From: Chitinophagaceae bacterium
GTDB lineage: Bacteria > Bacteroidota > Bacteroidia > Chitinophagales > Chitinophagaceae
Assembly: GCA_947461645.1 (NCBI GenBank)
Contig: CANHMN010000057.1
Location: 1 to 8,827 of the forward strand
Length of the DNA stretch: 8,827 nt
Direction: 5' to 3'
Positions 1-6,493 of this stretch are shown in pieces. The notes beneath the pieces were generated by a model. That model made no database searches. It was not told where the DNA came from and saw only the letters and a list, made by a program, of their open reading frames with translations. Position 1 is the first letter of the stretch. Each line of letters opens with the position of its first letter. The translations under genes were made by a program, and so were the position numbers.

Positions 1-641
1 GACTTTCAGTTGTGATACCGATGCTTTTAAATGGTACAGCATCTTTGTTCATGAATTTGCTCATGATGTTTTTTATTTATTATTACTTGCTTGTCAATGG
101 CAGGCAAACGGAACAATTCATGACAAGCATCATTCCTTTAAAAAAAGAAAACGTTGATCTCATAGCAGAAGATACCAAAATGATGGTAAGGGCCAATGCG
201 CTTGGTATTCCATTGATTTGCTTTATTCAGGGATTAACCGCAGCTTTAGGCTATTGGATATTTGGTGTTGAGGATTGGGGGTTATGGGCTTTTTTTACAG
301 GGCTCTTCGCCTTTTTTCCATTGGTTGGAACCATGATTGTTTGGGTGCCATTGGTATTGTACTTGTTTGCTACAGGCGAGGTAACCTCTGCCACCTGGCT
401 TACTTTCTACAGCTTTATCATAACAGGAAATGTTGATTACCTTGCAAGAATGACGCTGATGAAAAGAATGGGCGATGTTCATCCTTTGATAACAGTAATT
501 GGTGTGATTGCAGGCTTAAATTTATTTGGTTTTATGGGACTGGTTTTTGGACCGCTGTTGGTTAGCTATTTTATTATTCTGGTGAAAATTTACATCAGTG
601 AATTTTCTGAGCGTAAAAACAAACAGGATATTTCAGCATAA
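1..641 (+). CDS. AI-2E/PerM-family membrane transporter, C-terminal part
   Basis: This is the 3' part of a gene that runs in from the left edge. The frame is open back to position 3 with no stop, so the GTG at 12 is not the true start. About 212 residues are visible; family members are usually around 350 residues, so roughly the first 40% is missing. The visible part has several hydrophobic segments. Its C-terminal half carries the family hallmark: a GNVDYLARMTLMKRMGD stretch, the motif HPLITVIGVIAGL, then GLVFGPLLVSYF just before a short charged tail. Family members are inner-membrane proteins variously linked to autoinducer-2 export or Na+/H+ antiport, so the substrate cannot be read from sequence. 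The stop lies 23 bases before the MarR-type gene on the same strand, which suggests one transcript. Family is confident; function is not. Confidence 0.88.
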   Translation, partial: LSVVIPMLLNGTASLFMNLLMMFFIYYYLLVNGRQTEQFMTSIIPLKKENVDLIAEDTKMMVRANALGIPLICFIQGLTAALGYWIFGVEDWGLWAFFTGLFAFFPLVGTMIVWVPLVLYLFATGEVTSATWLTFYSFIITGNVDYLARMTLMKRMGDVHPLITVIGVIAGLNLFGFMGLVFGPLLVSYFIILVKIYISEFSERKNKQDISA

Positions 642-664
642 TGTTAAAAACGTTTAATTGATTA

Positions 665-1132
665 ATGGGTATAGAAAAAGAAATAGCGCAGCGTAATTTC
701 AGAAACGAATACCACAAAACTGCAGTCAATCTTATTTATACTTTTCATTGGTTGAATGAAAGAATGAATGTCATTTTTGAAAAACACGACATCACTTCAC
801 AACAGTTCAATATTCTTAGAATTTTAAGGGGAGCCAATAAACCATTGAGTACTTTGCAGATCAGGCAATTGATGCTTGATAAAATGAGTGACACCAGCAG
901 AATAGTTGATCGTCTGTTGAAAAAAGAATTGGTACACAAAGTAACATCAAGCATCGACAAAAGATTAGTTGACGTATCCATCACCCCAAAAGGAATGCAA
1001 TTGTTGGAGCAACTAGATACTCAACAAAAAGAAATGGATGCCATTTTCAACGGATTAAATGACGAAGAGGCCAAAATGCTAAGCGACTTACTCGATAAAT
1101 TGAGAAGTGGGTTTCACAATGATAAATATTAG
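665..1132 (+). CDS. MarR-family winged-helix transcriptional regulator
   Basis: The product has 155 residues, the normal MarR length. An N-terminal helical dimerisation region (about 1-45) precedes a winged helix: helices around 61-92, with SDTSRIVDRLLKKELV as the recognition-helix region, and a beta-wing at about 93-108 containing DKRLVDVSITPKG, the equivalent of the conserved D-x-R wing motif. A C-terminal helix (about 112-150) completes the dimer interface. MarR proteins are usually DNA-binding dimers, often repressors relieved by small phenolic ligands or oxidants; no conserved cysteine is present, so thiol sensing is unlikely. The ATG at 665 is the natural start. Its leader is A/T-rich with no Shine-Dalgarno sequence. 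Close same-strand spacing to the upstream transporter suggests co-transcription, and possibly that it regulates that gene, but this is inference. The ligand is unknown. Confidence 0.92.
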   Translation: MGIEKEIAQRNFRNEYHKTAVNLIYTFHWLNERMNVIFEKHDITSQQFNILRILRGANKPLSTLQIRQLMLDKMSDTSRIVDRLLKKELVHKVTSSIDKRLVDVSITPKGMQLLEQLDTQQKEMDAIFNGLNDEEAKMLSDLLDKLRSGFHNDKY

Positions 1133-1184
1133 CCTAATTTCCTTTCCTAAACTGTTTTCATACATTAATTTTACAAATCGGTGG

Positions 1185-1192
1185 TACAATTG
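1185..1192 (+). promoter_or_regulatory. possible -7 element upstream of rpoN
   Basis: TACAATTG matches the Bacteroidota -7 consensus TAnnTTTG at all but one fixed position and ends 21 bases before the rpoN ATG, a plausible distance for a short 5' leader. No convincing -33 TTTG lies about 20 bases upstream. An alternative one-mismatch match, TAATTTTA, lies at 1165-1172. This is a weak call from position and partial consensus only. Confidence 0.2.
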
Positions 1193-1213
1193 TGCTAACC
1201 GCCCGATTTGGAT

Positions 1214-2692
1214 ATGGCATTACATCAGTACTTACAGCAAAAGCAACTGCAAAAACTTTCTCCTCAGCAAATTCAATTCATGAAATTGTTGCAGGTGCCT
1301 ACTGCGCAGTTGGAGGAGAGAATAAAAGAGGAGCTCGAAGAGAATCCTGCATTGGAGCAAGGTACAGAGGAGTTTGAAGATGAATTTGAGCTGAAAGATG
1401 AATTTGCCGACAATACAGAAGAGGAGCCCGATGGCAGCGAAGATGAATATGACAACATAGACATTAGCGAATATGTTCAGGACTCGGATGATGAGATTGC
1501 AGATTACAAAACGAAAGATGACAACTACCCAGAGTTAGACGACTCTGCTTCTATTCCTTACAAAGTAGAAGCCAGTTTCAATGAAATGATGATTCAGCAA
1601 CTCGGATTGCTCAATCTTGATGAAAAAGAACACAAGATAGCCGAGCAGGTTATTGGCAGTTTGGATGACGATGGCTACCTTAGGAGAGATCTAACGGCCA
1701 TAATAGACGATCTTGCTTTTCGTCAGAATATTGAAACAAATGAATCTCAATTAAAAGAAATTATTGTTCAAATTCAACAATTTGAACCCGCTGGGATTTG
1801 TGCAAGAAACCTTCAAGAGTGCTTATTGCTTCAACTCGAAAGAAAAGAAGACCAAGGCGAGAATGTGAAACTGGCAAAGCTTGTATTGCAAAAATATTTT
1901 GAAGAGTTTACCAGAAAACACTACGACAAAATAGAAAGAGCATTAAATCTCACTGATGAAGATTTAAGGACTGTTATTCATCAAATCATCAAACTTAACC
2001 CAAAACCCGGAGAGATCCTCGGTGCTTCATCCGGAGCGGATTTGTACTTGATACCAGATTTTTTTATTGTCAACAACAACGGCCGACTAGAGTTGTCGCT
2101 GAACAGTAAAAACGCACCTGAGTTAAGAATCAGCGATGGCTATCGAGACATGCTCAACGAATATGAGCGCAGCGCAAAAAATGACAAACGCCAGAAAGAA
2201 GCTGTATTTTTCATCAAACAAAAATTAGACTCTGCAAAATGGTTTATTGATGCCATCAAACAACGACAGGATACCTTGCACAATACCATGGAAGCCATAA
2301 TGAATTACCAATACAAATTTTTTCTGTCGGGCGATGAAATGGAATTGAGGCCAATGATTTTGAAAGACATAGCTGAACAAACCAAGCAAGACATTTCAAC
2401 GGTAAGTAGGGTAGCCAACAGCAAATTTGTGCAAACAGAATTTGGCACATACAAACTCAAATTCTTTTTCAGCGAAAGCCTTCAAACAGAAACAGGAGAG
2501 GAGGTGAGTACCAGAGAGGTAAAAAAAATATTATCCGACATTATTGGTCAGGAAAACAAAAAAGCGCCGCACAGTGATGAAAAGCTTACGGAAATGCTTC
2601 AGGAAAAAGGGTACAATATTGCCCGCAGAACTGTAGCCAAATACCGTGAACAATTGAATATACCTGTGGCAAGATTGAGAAAAAACATTTAA
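1214..2692 (+). CDS. rpoN: RNA polymerase sigma-54 factor (RpoN)
   Basis: The product is the alternative sigma factor that directs RNA polymerase to -24/-12 promoters and needs an AAA+ enhancer-binding activator to open them. From the ATG at 1214 it has 492 residues, typical for the family; a TTG at 1208 would add two residues and is less likely. Region I (1-48) is Gln/Leu-rich with LSPQQIQFMKLLQ and EENPALE, the part contacted by activators. Region II (about 50-110) is very rich in Asp and Glu, as expected. The core-binding domain spans about 115-300. The helix-turn-helix area (about 377-410) contains LRPMILKDIAEQ and ISTVSRVANSKFVQT. The RpoN box ARRTVAKYRE, which reads the -24 element, is at 470-479, ten residues from the usual end. 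All regions are intact. The next gene follows after 10 bases. No enhancer-binding activator is encoded in the window. Confidence 0.98.
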   Translation: MALHQYLQQKQLQKLSPQQIQFMKLLQVPTAQLEERIKEELEENPALEQGTEEFEDEFELKDEFADNTEEEPDGSEDEYDNIDISEYVQDSDDEIADYKTKDDNYPELDDSASIPYKVEASFNEMMIQQLGLLNLDEKEHKIAEQVIGSLDDDGYLRRDLTAIIDDLAFRQNIETNESQLKEIIVQIQQFEPAGICARNLQECLLLQLERKEDQGENVKLAKLVLQKYFEEFTRKHYDKIERALNLTDEDLRTVIHQIIKLNPKPGEILGASSGADLYLIPDFFIVNNNGRLELSLNSKNAPELRISDGYRDMLNEYERSAKNDKRQKEAVFFIKQKLDSAKWFIDAIKQRQDTLHNTMEAIMNYQYKFFLSGDEMELRPMILKDIAEQTKQDISTVSRVANSKFVQTEFGTYKLKFFFSESLQTETGEEVSTREVKKILSDIIGQENKKAPHSDEKLTEMLQEKGYNIARRTVAKYREQLNIPVARLRKNI

Positions 2693-2702
2693 AGCACATC
2701 TA

Positions 2703-3383
2703 TTGAAAAACGAATTGCACTTAAATGATGCACACTCCCTGCCTGACACTGAGCGTCTCTCTTTGATCGCCAGATTGTTTTCCGGCTTCTTTTCTTATTT
2801 GTTCCACCCGCTTTTTGTGCCCGTGTATGTTGTTTGCTTTTTACTTTACATTCATCCTTCTGCATTTACAGGTTTTTCAGATGAAAATCGATTTCGTACA
2901 TTGGTAATCGTTATACTCAACCTTGTTTTTTTTCCATTGATAAGTGTCTTGTTGCTGAGGGCGGTTGGTTTTGTAGAGTCTATTTATTTGAAAACGCAGA
3001 AAGACCGAATCATTCCTTACATCGCATCAGGAATATTTTTCTTTTGGACCTACACCGTATTTAAACAACAGAGTGTTTATCCGCTTTTGTTGGTGAGTTT
3101 TGTCTTTGCTGTTTTTTTAGCTTCTTCGGCAGCGCTTATTGCCAATATTTATTTGAAAGTAAGCATGCACGCTATTGGTATGGGGGGTTGGTTAGGTTTT
3201 TTTCTGGTGTTGATGTTCACCAATTCCATGTTGATGAGCTTTCCGATAGCTGTTGTGTTGCTGCTAACGGGGTTGGTATGTACATCGAGGCTGATGAACA
3301 AAAGTCATATACCTTTTGAGATTTATTTGGGACTTCTTATCGGGATCCTAACCCAATACGTTGCCTATAAAGTTGTATTTTGA
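2703..3383 (+). CDS. Multi-pass membrane protein, degenerate PAP2-like
   Basis: The product has about 226 residues with some six or seven hydrophobic segments (roughly 33-51, 65-86, 105-120, 126-150, 157-175, 178-194, 204-224). I see traces of the three PAP2 lipid-phosphatase motifs: K97 to R102 and P105 (K-x4-R-x2-P instead of K-x6-R-P), S154-x-H156 in KVSMHAIG in place of PSGH, and S195-R196-x5-H202-x3-E206, which matches SR-x5-H-x3-D with Glu for Asp. If active, it would act on membrane lipid phosphates such as undecaprenyl pyrophosphate or phosphatidate, but the changed motifs leave activity open. The frame has no ATG before the middle of the protein and is closed upstream by a TGA at 2676, so the start must be a non-ATG codon: TTG at 2703, or TTG at 2715. 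The gene lies 10 bases after rpoN and is probably co-transcribed. The PAP2 assignment is inference from motifs; that this is a real membrane protein gene is well supported. Confidence 0.8.
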   Translation: MKNELHLNDAHSLPDTERLSLIARLFSGFFSYLFHPLFVPVYVVCFLLYIHPSAFTGFSDENRFRTLVIVILNLVFFPLISVLLLRAVGFVESIYLKTQKDRIIPYIASGIFFFWTYTVFKQQSVYPLLLVSFVFAVFLASSAALIANIYLKVSMHAIGMGGWLGFFLVLMFTNSMLMSFPIAVVLLLTGLVCTSRLMNKSHIPFEIYLGLLIGILTQYVAYKVVF

Positions 3384-3387
3384 TTCT

Positions 3388-3741
3388 TTATGGCCTGATG
3401 TAAATCATTCCCTGAACGCTTGGATGTTGAACGCAGTGAAAATAAATTTCACCAGTATCACTTGGGTAGAAACTATAGTTACTTCCCGGTGCAATATCGG
3501 GAGTTACAATAGAAGATGAATCAGATGAAATGATGCGGTGTGCAACAGAAGTAACATTGTTGAATGACACTCTTGCACCTAATGCAATGGTGTCCATTTC
3601 AGGAGAAAAAGAACTGTCTCTTATTTGAATAACATCAGCTGGAAGGTTTCCGGGAACAGGGTTGAACGGATCGTTTTTTTTGTAGCATCCTGCTAAAATT
3701 ACGGCAGCAATAATTAATCCTGAAAACAGAACTGACTTCAT
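3388..3741 (-). CDS. Small cupredoxin-like lipoprotein
   Basis: The product has 117 residues. A lipoprotein signal peptide ends in the lipobox L16-A-G-C19, so the mature protein should be lipid-anchored at Cys19. A Pro/Asn-rich tether (about 20-35) leads to a single beta-sandwich domain (about 36-117) resembling plastocyanin and related cupredoxins. Candidate type-1 copper ligands are H68 (in SVAHRI) and C103 and H106 (in FHCVQHPS), with M112 as possible axial ligand. The Cys-x2-His pair is canonical, but Met follows after five residues; plastocyanin has four and amicyanin two. The likely role is periplasmic or outer-membrane electron transfer or copper binding. The sequence after Cys19 (YKKND) is only partly acidic, so surface export is uncertain. 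The start ATG directly follows the signal-peptide logic. The gene converges on the PAP2-like gene with a 4-base gap. Confidence 0.85.
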   Translation of the reverse strand: MKSVLFSGLIIAAVILAGCYKKNDPFNPVPGNLPADVIQIRDSSFSPEMDTIALGARVSFNNVTSVAHRIISSDSSSIVTPDIAPGSNYSFYPSDTGEIYFHCVQHPSVQGMIYIRP

Positions 3742-3762
3742 AAATCAAGTTTATTTATCGTA

Positions 3763-3769
3763 CAAATTA
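3763..3769 (-). promoter_or_regulatory. possible -7 element for the cupredoxin lipoprotein gene
   Basis: Read on the minus strand this is TAATTTG, one base shorter than the Bacteroidota -7 consensus TAnnTTTG. It ends 21 bases before the ATG at 3741, the same distance as the candidate at rpoN and close to that at the Nfu gene. No clear -33 element is seen. Weak, position-supported call. Confidence 0.22.
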
Positions 3770-3815
3770 CGATTATTTCTTTGAAAATACTTTTTGAAGG
3801 GAGATTTCCATTTTA

Positions 3816-3890
3816 TTACCTCACCCCGCCTGCTTTGCAGTCACCCCTCTCCCAAGTGAGAGGGGGAAGGGTGTGATTTTTTTAATTTTT
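3816..3890 (+). repeat. 75-bp palindromic repeat, copy 1
   Basis: The first of two identical direct copies, 96 bases apart. It is far more GC-rich than its surroundings. A main hairpin has 8-bp arms CCCCTCTC (3844-3851) and GAGAGGGG (3858-3865) with a 6-base loop. A small hairpin CTGC-TTT-GCAG lies at 3830-3840. An outer pair can form between TCACCCC (3821-3827) and GGGTGTGA (3869-3876) with one bulged T, so the unit could fold as a three-way junction. Seven T residues (3877-3883) follow the outer arm directly, so on the plus strand the unit also looks like an intrinsic terminator. The layout resembles the short CTCACCCC/GAGAGGGG palindromic repeats scattered between genes in many Bacteroidota genomes. 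That resemblance is from memory, not from a search. Confidence 0.9.
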
Positions 3891-3911
3891 TACTTTTCAA
3901 TTTTATCTTTT

Positions 3912-3986
3912 TTACCTCACCCCGCCTGCTTTGCAGTCACCCCTCTCCCAAGTGAGAGGGGGAAGGGTGTGATTTTTTTAATTTTT
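3912..3986 (+). repeat. 75-bp palindromic repeat, copy 2
   Basis: This copy is identical to the first over all 75 bases, in the same orientation, including the trailing T-run (3973-3979) and the AATTTTT end. The main hairpin arms are at 3940-3947 and 3954-3961. The bases directly outside both ends differ between copies (A versus T before, T versus C after), which fixes the unit boundaries. The 21-base spacer between copies is almost all T, A and C. Perfect identity implies a recent duplication or ongoing gene conversion. Confidence 0.9.
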
Positions 3987-4065
3987 CATTTTGACTTTTT
4001 ACTTTTAAAAAATTATTTCTTCACACTTTTAGAAACCATTAGTGCTGTTCGTAACTTCGTTAACT

Positions 4066-6390
4066 ATGTCCAATTATTTATCCGAACTGAACGAGCAGCA
4101 AAGAGAAGCTGTTTTACATATAGATGGTCCTTTGATGATTATTGCCGGAGCGGGAAGCGGTAAAACAAAGGTGATTACCACGCGAATCGCACATTTGATG
4201 GCATCCGGGGTGGATGCATTTAATATATTGGCACTTACGTTTACCAACAAGGCTGCTGCAGAAATGAAAGAGAGAATCGAGAGAATTCTCGGTGGCAGCG
4301 AAGCCAGAAATTTATACATTGGTACTTTTCACAGTGTTTTTGCCCGTATACTTCGTGCTGAAGCATCAAGACTAGGTTATCCTTCGAGTTTCACCATTTA
4401 CGATACAGATGATGCCAGGTCGGTGATTAAAGCTGTGGTAAAAGACCTTAACCTAGATGAAAAGCATTACAAGCCTGCTACAGTATTGAACAGGATTTCC
4501 ATGGCTAAAAATGCACTTGTTGGTCCGGAAGAATATGCAAACGATTACCTCCTCAATCAGGAAGATGCCAAAGCCAATCGTCCGATGATTGGAGAAATTT
4601 ACAAAGCCTATAGCTCACGTTGTTTTAAAAACGGTGCTATGGATTTTGATGATTTGCTCTTCAATATGTACCTCATATTAAGCCGCTTCCCTGATGCACT
4701 CAGCAAGTACCAACATAAATTCAGGTACATCATGATTGATGAGTACCAGGATACCAACACTTCTCAATATGAAATTGTGAAACTTCTTGGTGCCATGCAT
4801 GAAAATGTATGCGTTGTGGGAGATGATGCTCAAAGCATATACAGTTTCAGGGGTGCAACCATTCAAAATATTCTACAGTTTGAAAGGGATTATGATGACA
4901 TTAAGGTGGTTAAACTCGAGCAAAACTACAGAAGCACCAAAACCATACTCAATGTAGCCAATGGCATCATCAGCAATAACCAGGGCCAGATTGAAAAAAA
5001 ATTGTTTACCGATAATGCGCAAGGTGAAAAAATAAAACTCATCAGAACCATGACTGATAACGATGAGGGCAAAATGGTAGCCGATCAGATTCAGGAATTG
5101 AAACTGCGCAATCATTTTTTCAACAAAGACTTTGCCATTCTCTATCGAACCAACGCACAGAGCAGGAGCTTTGAAGAGTCGCTTCGCCGAATGGGAATCG
5201 TTTACAGAATCTATGGCGGCATGAGTTTTTACCAGAGGAAAGAAGTAAAGGATTTTCTTGCTTACTTAAGGCTGGTTGTTAATCCCAAAGATGAAGAAGC
5301 GCTCAAACGAATCATCAATTATCCGGTGCGCGGTATCGGAAAAACTACCATCGATAAAGCTGTTTTGTTTGCCAATCAGTCCGCACAAAGCATGTGGGAT
5401 GTGTTGTGTAACGCGTCTATGTATGGTTTCAGAGGTAACGCCCTCGAGTGTATTGATGCTTTTGTTACAATGGTTCAAATGTTTCAAAGCGAATTGACGA
5501 AAAAAAACGCCTACGACCTGGCTATCATTGTTGGCAAAAGCACCACATTGGTTAAAGAGCTTTTCAATGACAAAAGCACGGAAGGTCTTGCCAGATATGA
5601 GAACGTTCAGGAATTGCTTAATTCCATAAAAGAGTTTACGGAAACGCCTATGAACGAAGAGGACGGCGAAGTGGGGGATAAAGGATTGGCAACTTATTTG
5701 CAGCAAATTGCGTTACTTACAGACACAGACGATGACAAAGAAAATACAGATGCAGTAAAGTTGATGACCATTCACGCGGCAAAAGGGTTGGAATTTCCTG
5801 TGGTGTTTGTAGGTGGTCTTGAAGAAACGATCTTTCCAAGTGGCATGAGCATCAACTCCAGAGAAGAGCTTGAAGAAGAAAGGAGGTTGTTTTATGTGGC
5901 TGTTACTCGTGCCAAACAGAAGTTGTTGTTGAGTTATGCCAATGCCCGTTATCGTTTTGGTCAGCTGCAACAAAACGACCCCAGCAGGTTTTTGGAAGAA
6001 ATACAAGAGGAACATTTAGACAAATCCTACTCCGGGCAATCGGCCAGAAGAAACTCAGGCAGCGATTGGGCTCAATCAAGCGCTTTTGAACGAATGAGAA
6101 GAGGTTTTGGATCAGGAGATTCAGCGCCAACATCTAAGCCAAAATCGGTGGTAAGCAGTATTGCTGCTCGTCCGCAGACGAAAGTTCATACTCCCTCTGC
6201 CACATTCGAGGCAAGTGACACATCGGTATTGAAAGAAGGCGATAAAGTGGAACACCAGAAATTCGGCTTCGGCAAAGTGCAAAAAATGGAAGGCGCTGCG
6301 CACAATCCAATAGCAACTATAGTTTTTGAGCAAAATGGCGAAAAGAAAATCATGCTCAATTATGCCAAACTGCGCATCCTTACAGCCTAA
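4066..6390 (+). CDS. pcrA: UvrD/PcrA-type superfamily 1 DNA helicase
   Basis: The product is an ATP-driven 3'-5' DNA helicase of the UvrD/PcrA/Rep group, acting in nucleotide-excision and mismatch repair and in clearing proteins or stalled polymerases from DNA. From the ATG at 4066 it has 774 residues, full length; an upstream GTG at 4042 would add eight residues with no family support. All SF1A motifs are present: Q motif LNEQQREAV (8-16), I AGAGSGKT (27-34), Ia LTFTNKAAA (57-65), Ib GTFHS (86-90), II IDEYQDTN (224-231), III VVGDDAQSIYSFRGA (250-264), IV QNYRS (286-290), V MTIHAAKGLEFP (567-578) and VI EERRLFYVAVTRAK (604-617). A low-complexity linker (about 650-720) leads to a Tudor-like C-terminal domain (about 722-772) with VEHQKFGFGKV, which in PcrA/UvrD contacts RNA polymerase. 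The C-terminal domain makes PcrA/UvrD likelier than Rep. Whether pcrA or uvrD is the better name cannot be settled here. Confidence 0.97.
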   Translation: MSNYLSELNEQQREAVLHIDGPLMIIAGAGSGKTKVITTRIAHLMASGVDAFNILALTFTNKAAAEMKERIERILGGSEARNLYIGTFHSVFARILRAEASRLGYPSSFTIYDTDDARSVIKAVVKDLNLDEKHYKPATVLNRISMAKNALVGPEEYANDYLLNQEDAKANRPMIGEIYKAYSSRCFKNGAMDFDDLLFNMYLILSRFPDALSKYQHKFRYIMIDEYQDTNTSQYEIVKLLGAMHENVCVVGDDAQSIYSFRGATIQNILQFERDYDDIKVVKLEQNYRSTKTILNVANGIISNNQGQIEKKLFTDNAQGEKIKLIRTMTDNDEGKMVADQIQELKLRNHFFNKDFAILYRTNAQSRSFEESLRRMGIVYRIYGGMSFYQRKEVKDFLAYLRLVVNPKDEEALKRIINYPVRGIGKTTIDKAVLFANQSAQSMWDVLCNASMYGFRGNALECIDAFVTMVQMFQSELTKKNAYDLAIIVGKSTTLVKELFNDKSTEGLARYENVQELLNSIKEFTETPMNEEDGEVGDKGLATYLQQIALLTDTDDDKENTDAVKLMTIHAAKGLEFPVVFVGGLEETIFPSGMSINSREELEEERRLFYVAVTRAKQKLLLSYANARYRFGQLQQNDPSRFLEEIQEEHLDKSYSGQSARRNSGSDWAQSSAFERMRRGFGSGDSAPTSKPKSVVSSIAARPQTKVHTPSATFEASDTSVLKEGDKVEHQKFGFGKVQKMEGAAHNPIATIVFEQNGEKKIMLNYAKLRILTA

Positions 6391-6402
6391 GTTCCGAAAT
6401 AA

Positions 6403-6420
6403 GAAAAACTTCTGTTTTTC
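6403..6420 (+). terminator. weak hairpin after the helicase gene
   Basis: Arms GAAAAAC (6403-6409) and GTTTTTC (6414-6420) pair perfectly around a TTCT loop, starting 12 bases after the helicase stop. The T-rich 3' arm could act as a short intrinsic terminator, and on the minus strand it reads the same way. The stem is A/T-rich and no T-run follows, so the terminator call is tentative. Confidence 0.3.
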
Positions 6421-6466
6421 CTGTACTTTATAGACTTTTACGTAAACCAAACTTGTTCGAATTGGT

Positions 6467-6474
6467 TAATTTTG
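6467..6474 (+). promoter_or_regulatory. probable -7 promoter element of the Nfu gene
   Basis: TAATTTTG matches the Bacteroidota -7 consensus TAnnTTTG exactly and ends 19 bases before the ATG at 6494, leaving a short A/T-rich leader. No TTTG is found at the expected -33 spacing; the 10-base palindrome TTTACGTAAA (6437-6446) occupies that area instead. The position just upstream of a gene that follows a possible terminator supports a separate promoter. Confidence 0.42.
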
Positions 6475-6493
6475 TGTACAATATATTCAAACT

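Larger units (their letters stand above)
3742..4065. other. Divergent intergenic region with structured repeats
   Basis: This 324-base gap separates the minus-strand lipoprotein gene from the plus-strand helicase gene, so it must hold both promoters. The first 74 bases hold the candidate lipoprotein promoter. Positions 3816-3986 hold two identical 75-bp repeat copies separated by a T-rich 21-base spacer. The remaining 79 bases are A/T-rich with long T-runs and should contain the helicase promoter. The best match there is TAACTTCG at 4052-4059, one mismatch from TAnnTTTG, but it is so close to the ATG at 4066 that it would imply an almost leaderless mRNA. Open frames across the repeats encode repeat-derived, low-complexity peptides and I do not call them genes. 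Confidence 0.7.

Noticed and set aside
644..657. AAACGTTT palindrome just before the MarR gene as an operator
   Set aside because: Only 8 bases are perfectly symmetric in an A/T-rich leader, so chance occurrence is likely, and no second copy is seen.
1182..1195. Sigma-54-like TGGTAC...GTGC upstream of rpoN, suggesting autoregulation
   Set aside because: The GG and GC dinucleotides are 9 rather than 10 bases apart, and this spacing is critical for -24/-12 promoters; -24 also has T in place of C.
1192..1377. Alternative-frame ORF over the start of rpoN
   Set aside because: It is a shadow of the confirmed rpoN frame and shows no domain.
3873..4163. Open reading frame across the repeats and into the helicase start
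   Set aside because: Its first part translates the two repeats and T-rich spacers into Phe/Leu-rich sequence, and the rest is an out-of-frame reading of the helicase gene. It has no family character.
5266..5706. 146-residue minus-strand ORF within the helicase
   Set aside because: It lies wholly inside an intact helicase gene with all motifs present, and its composition is that of an antisense reading.
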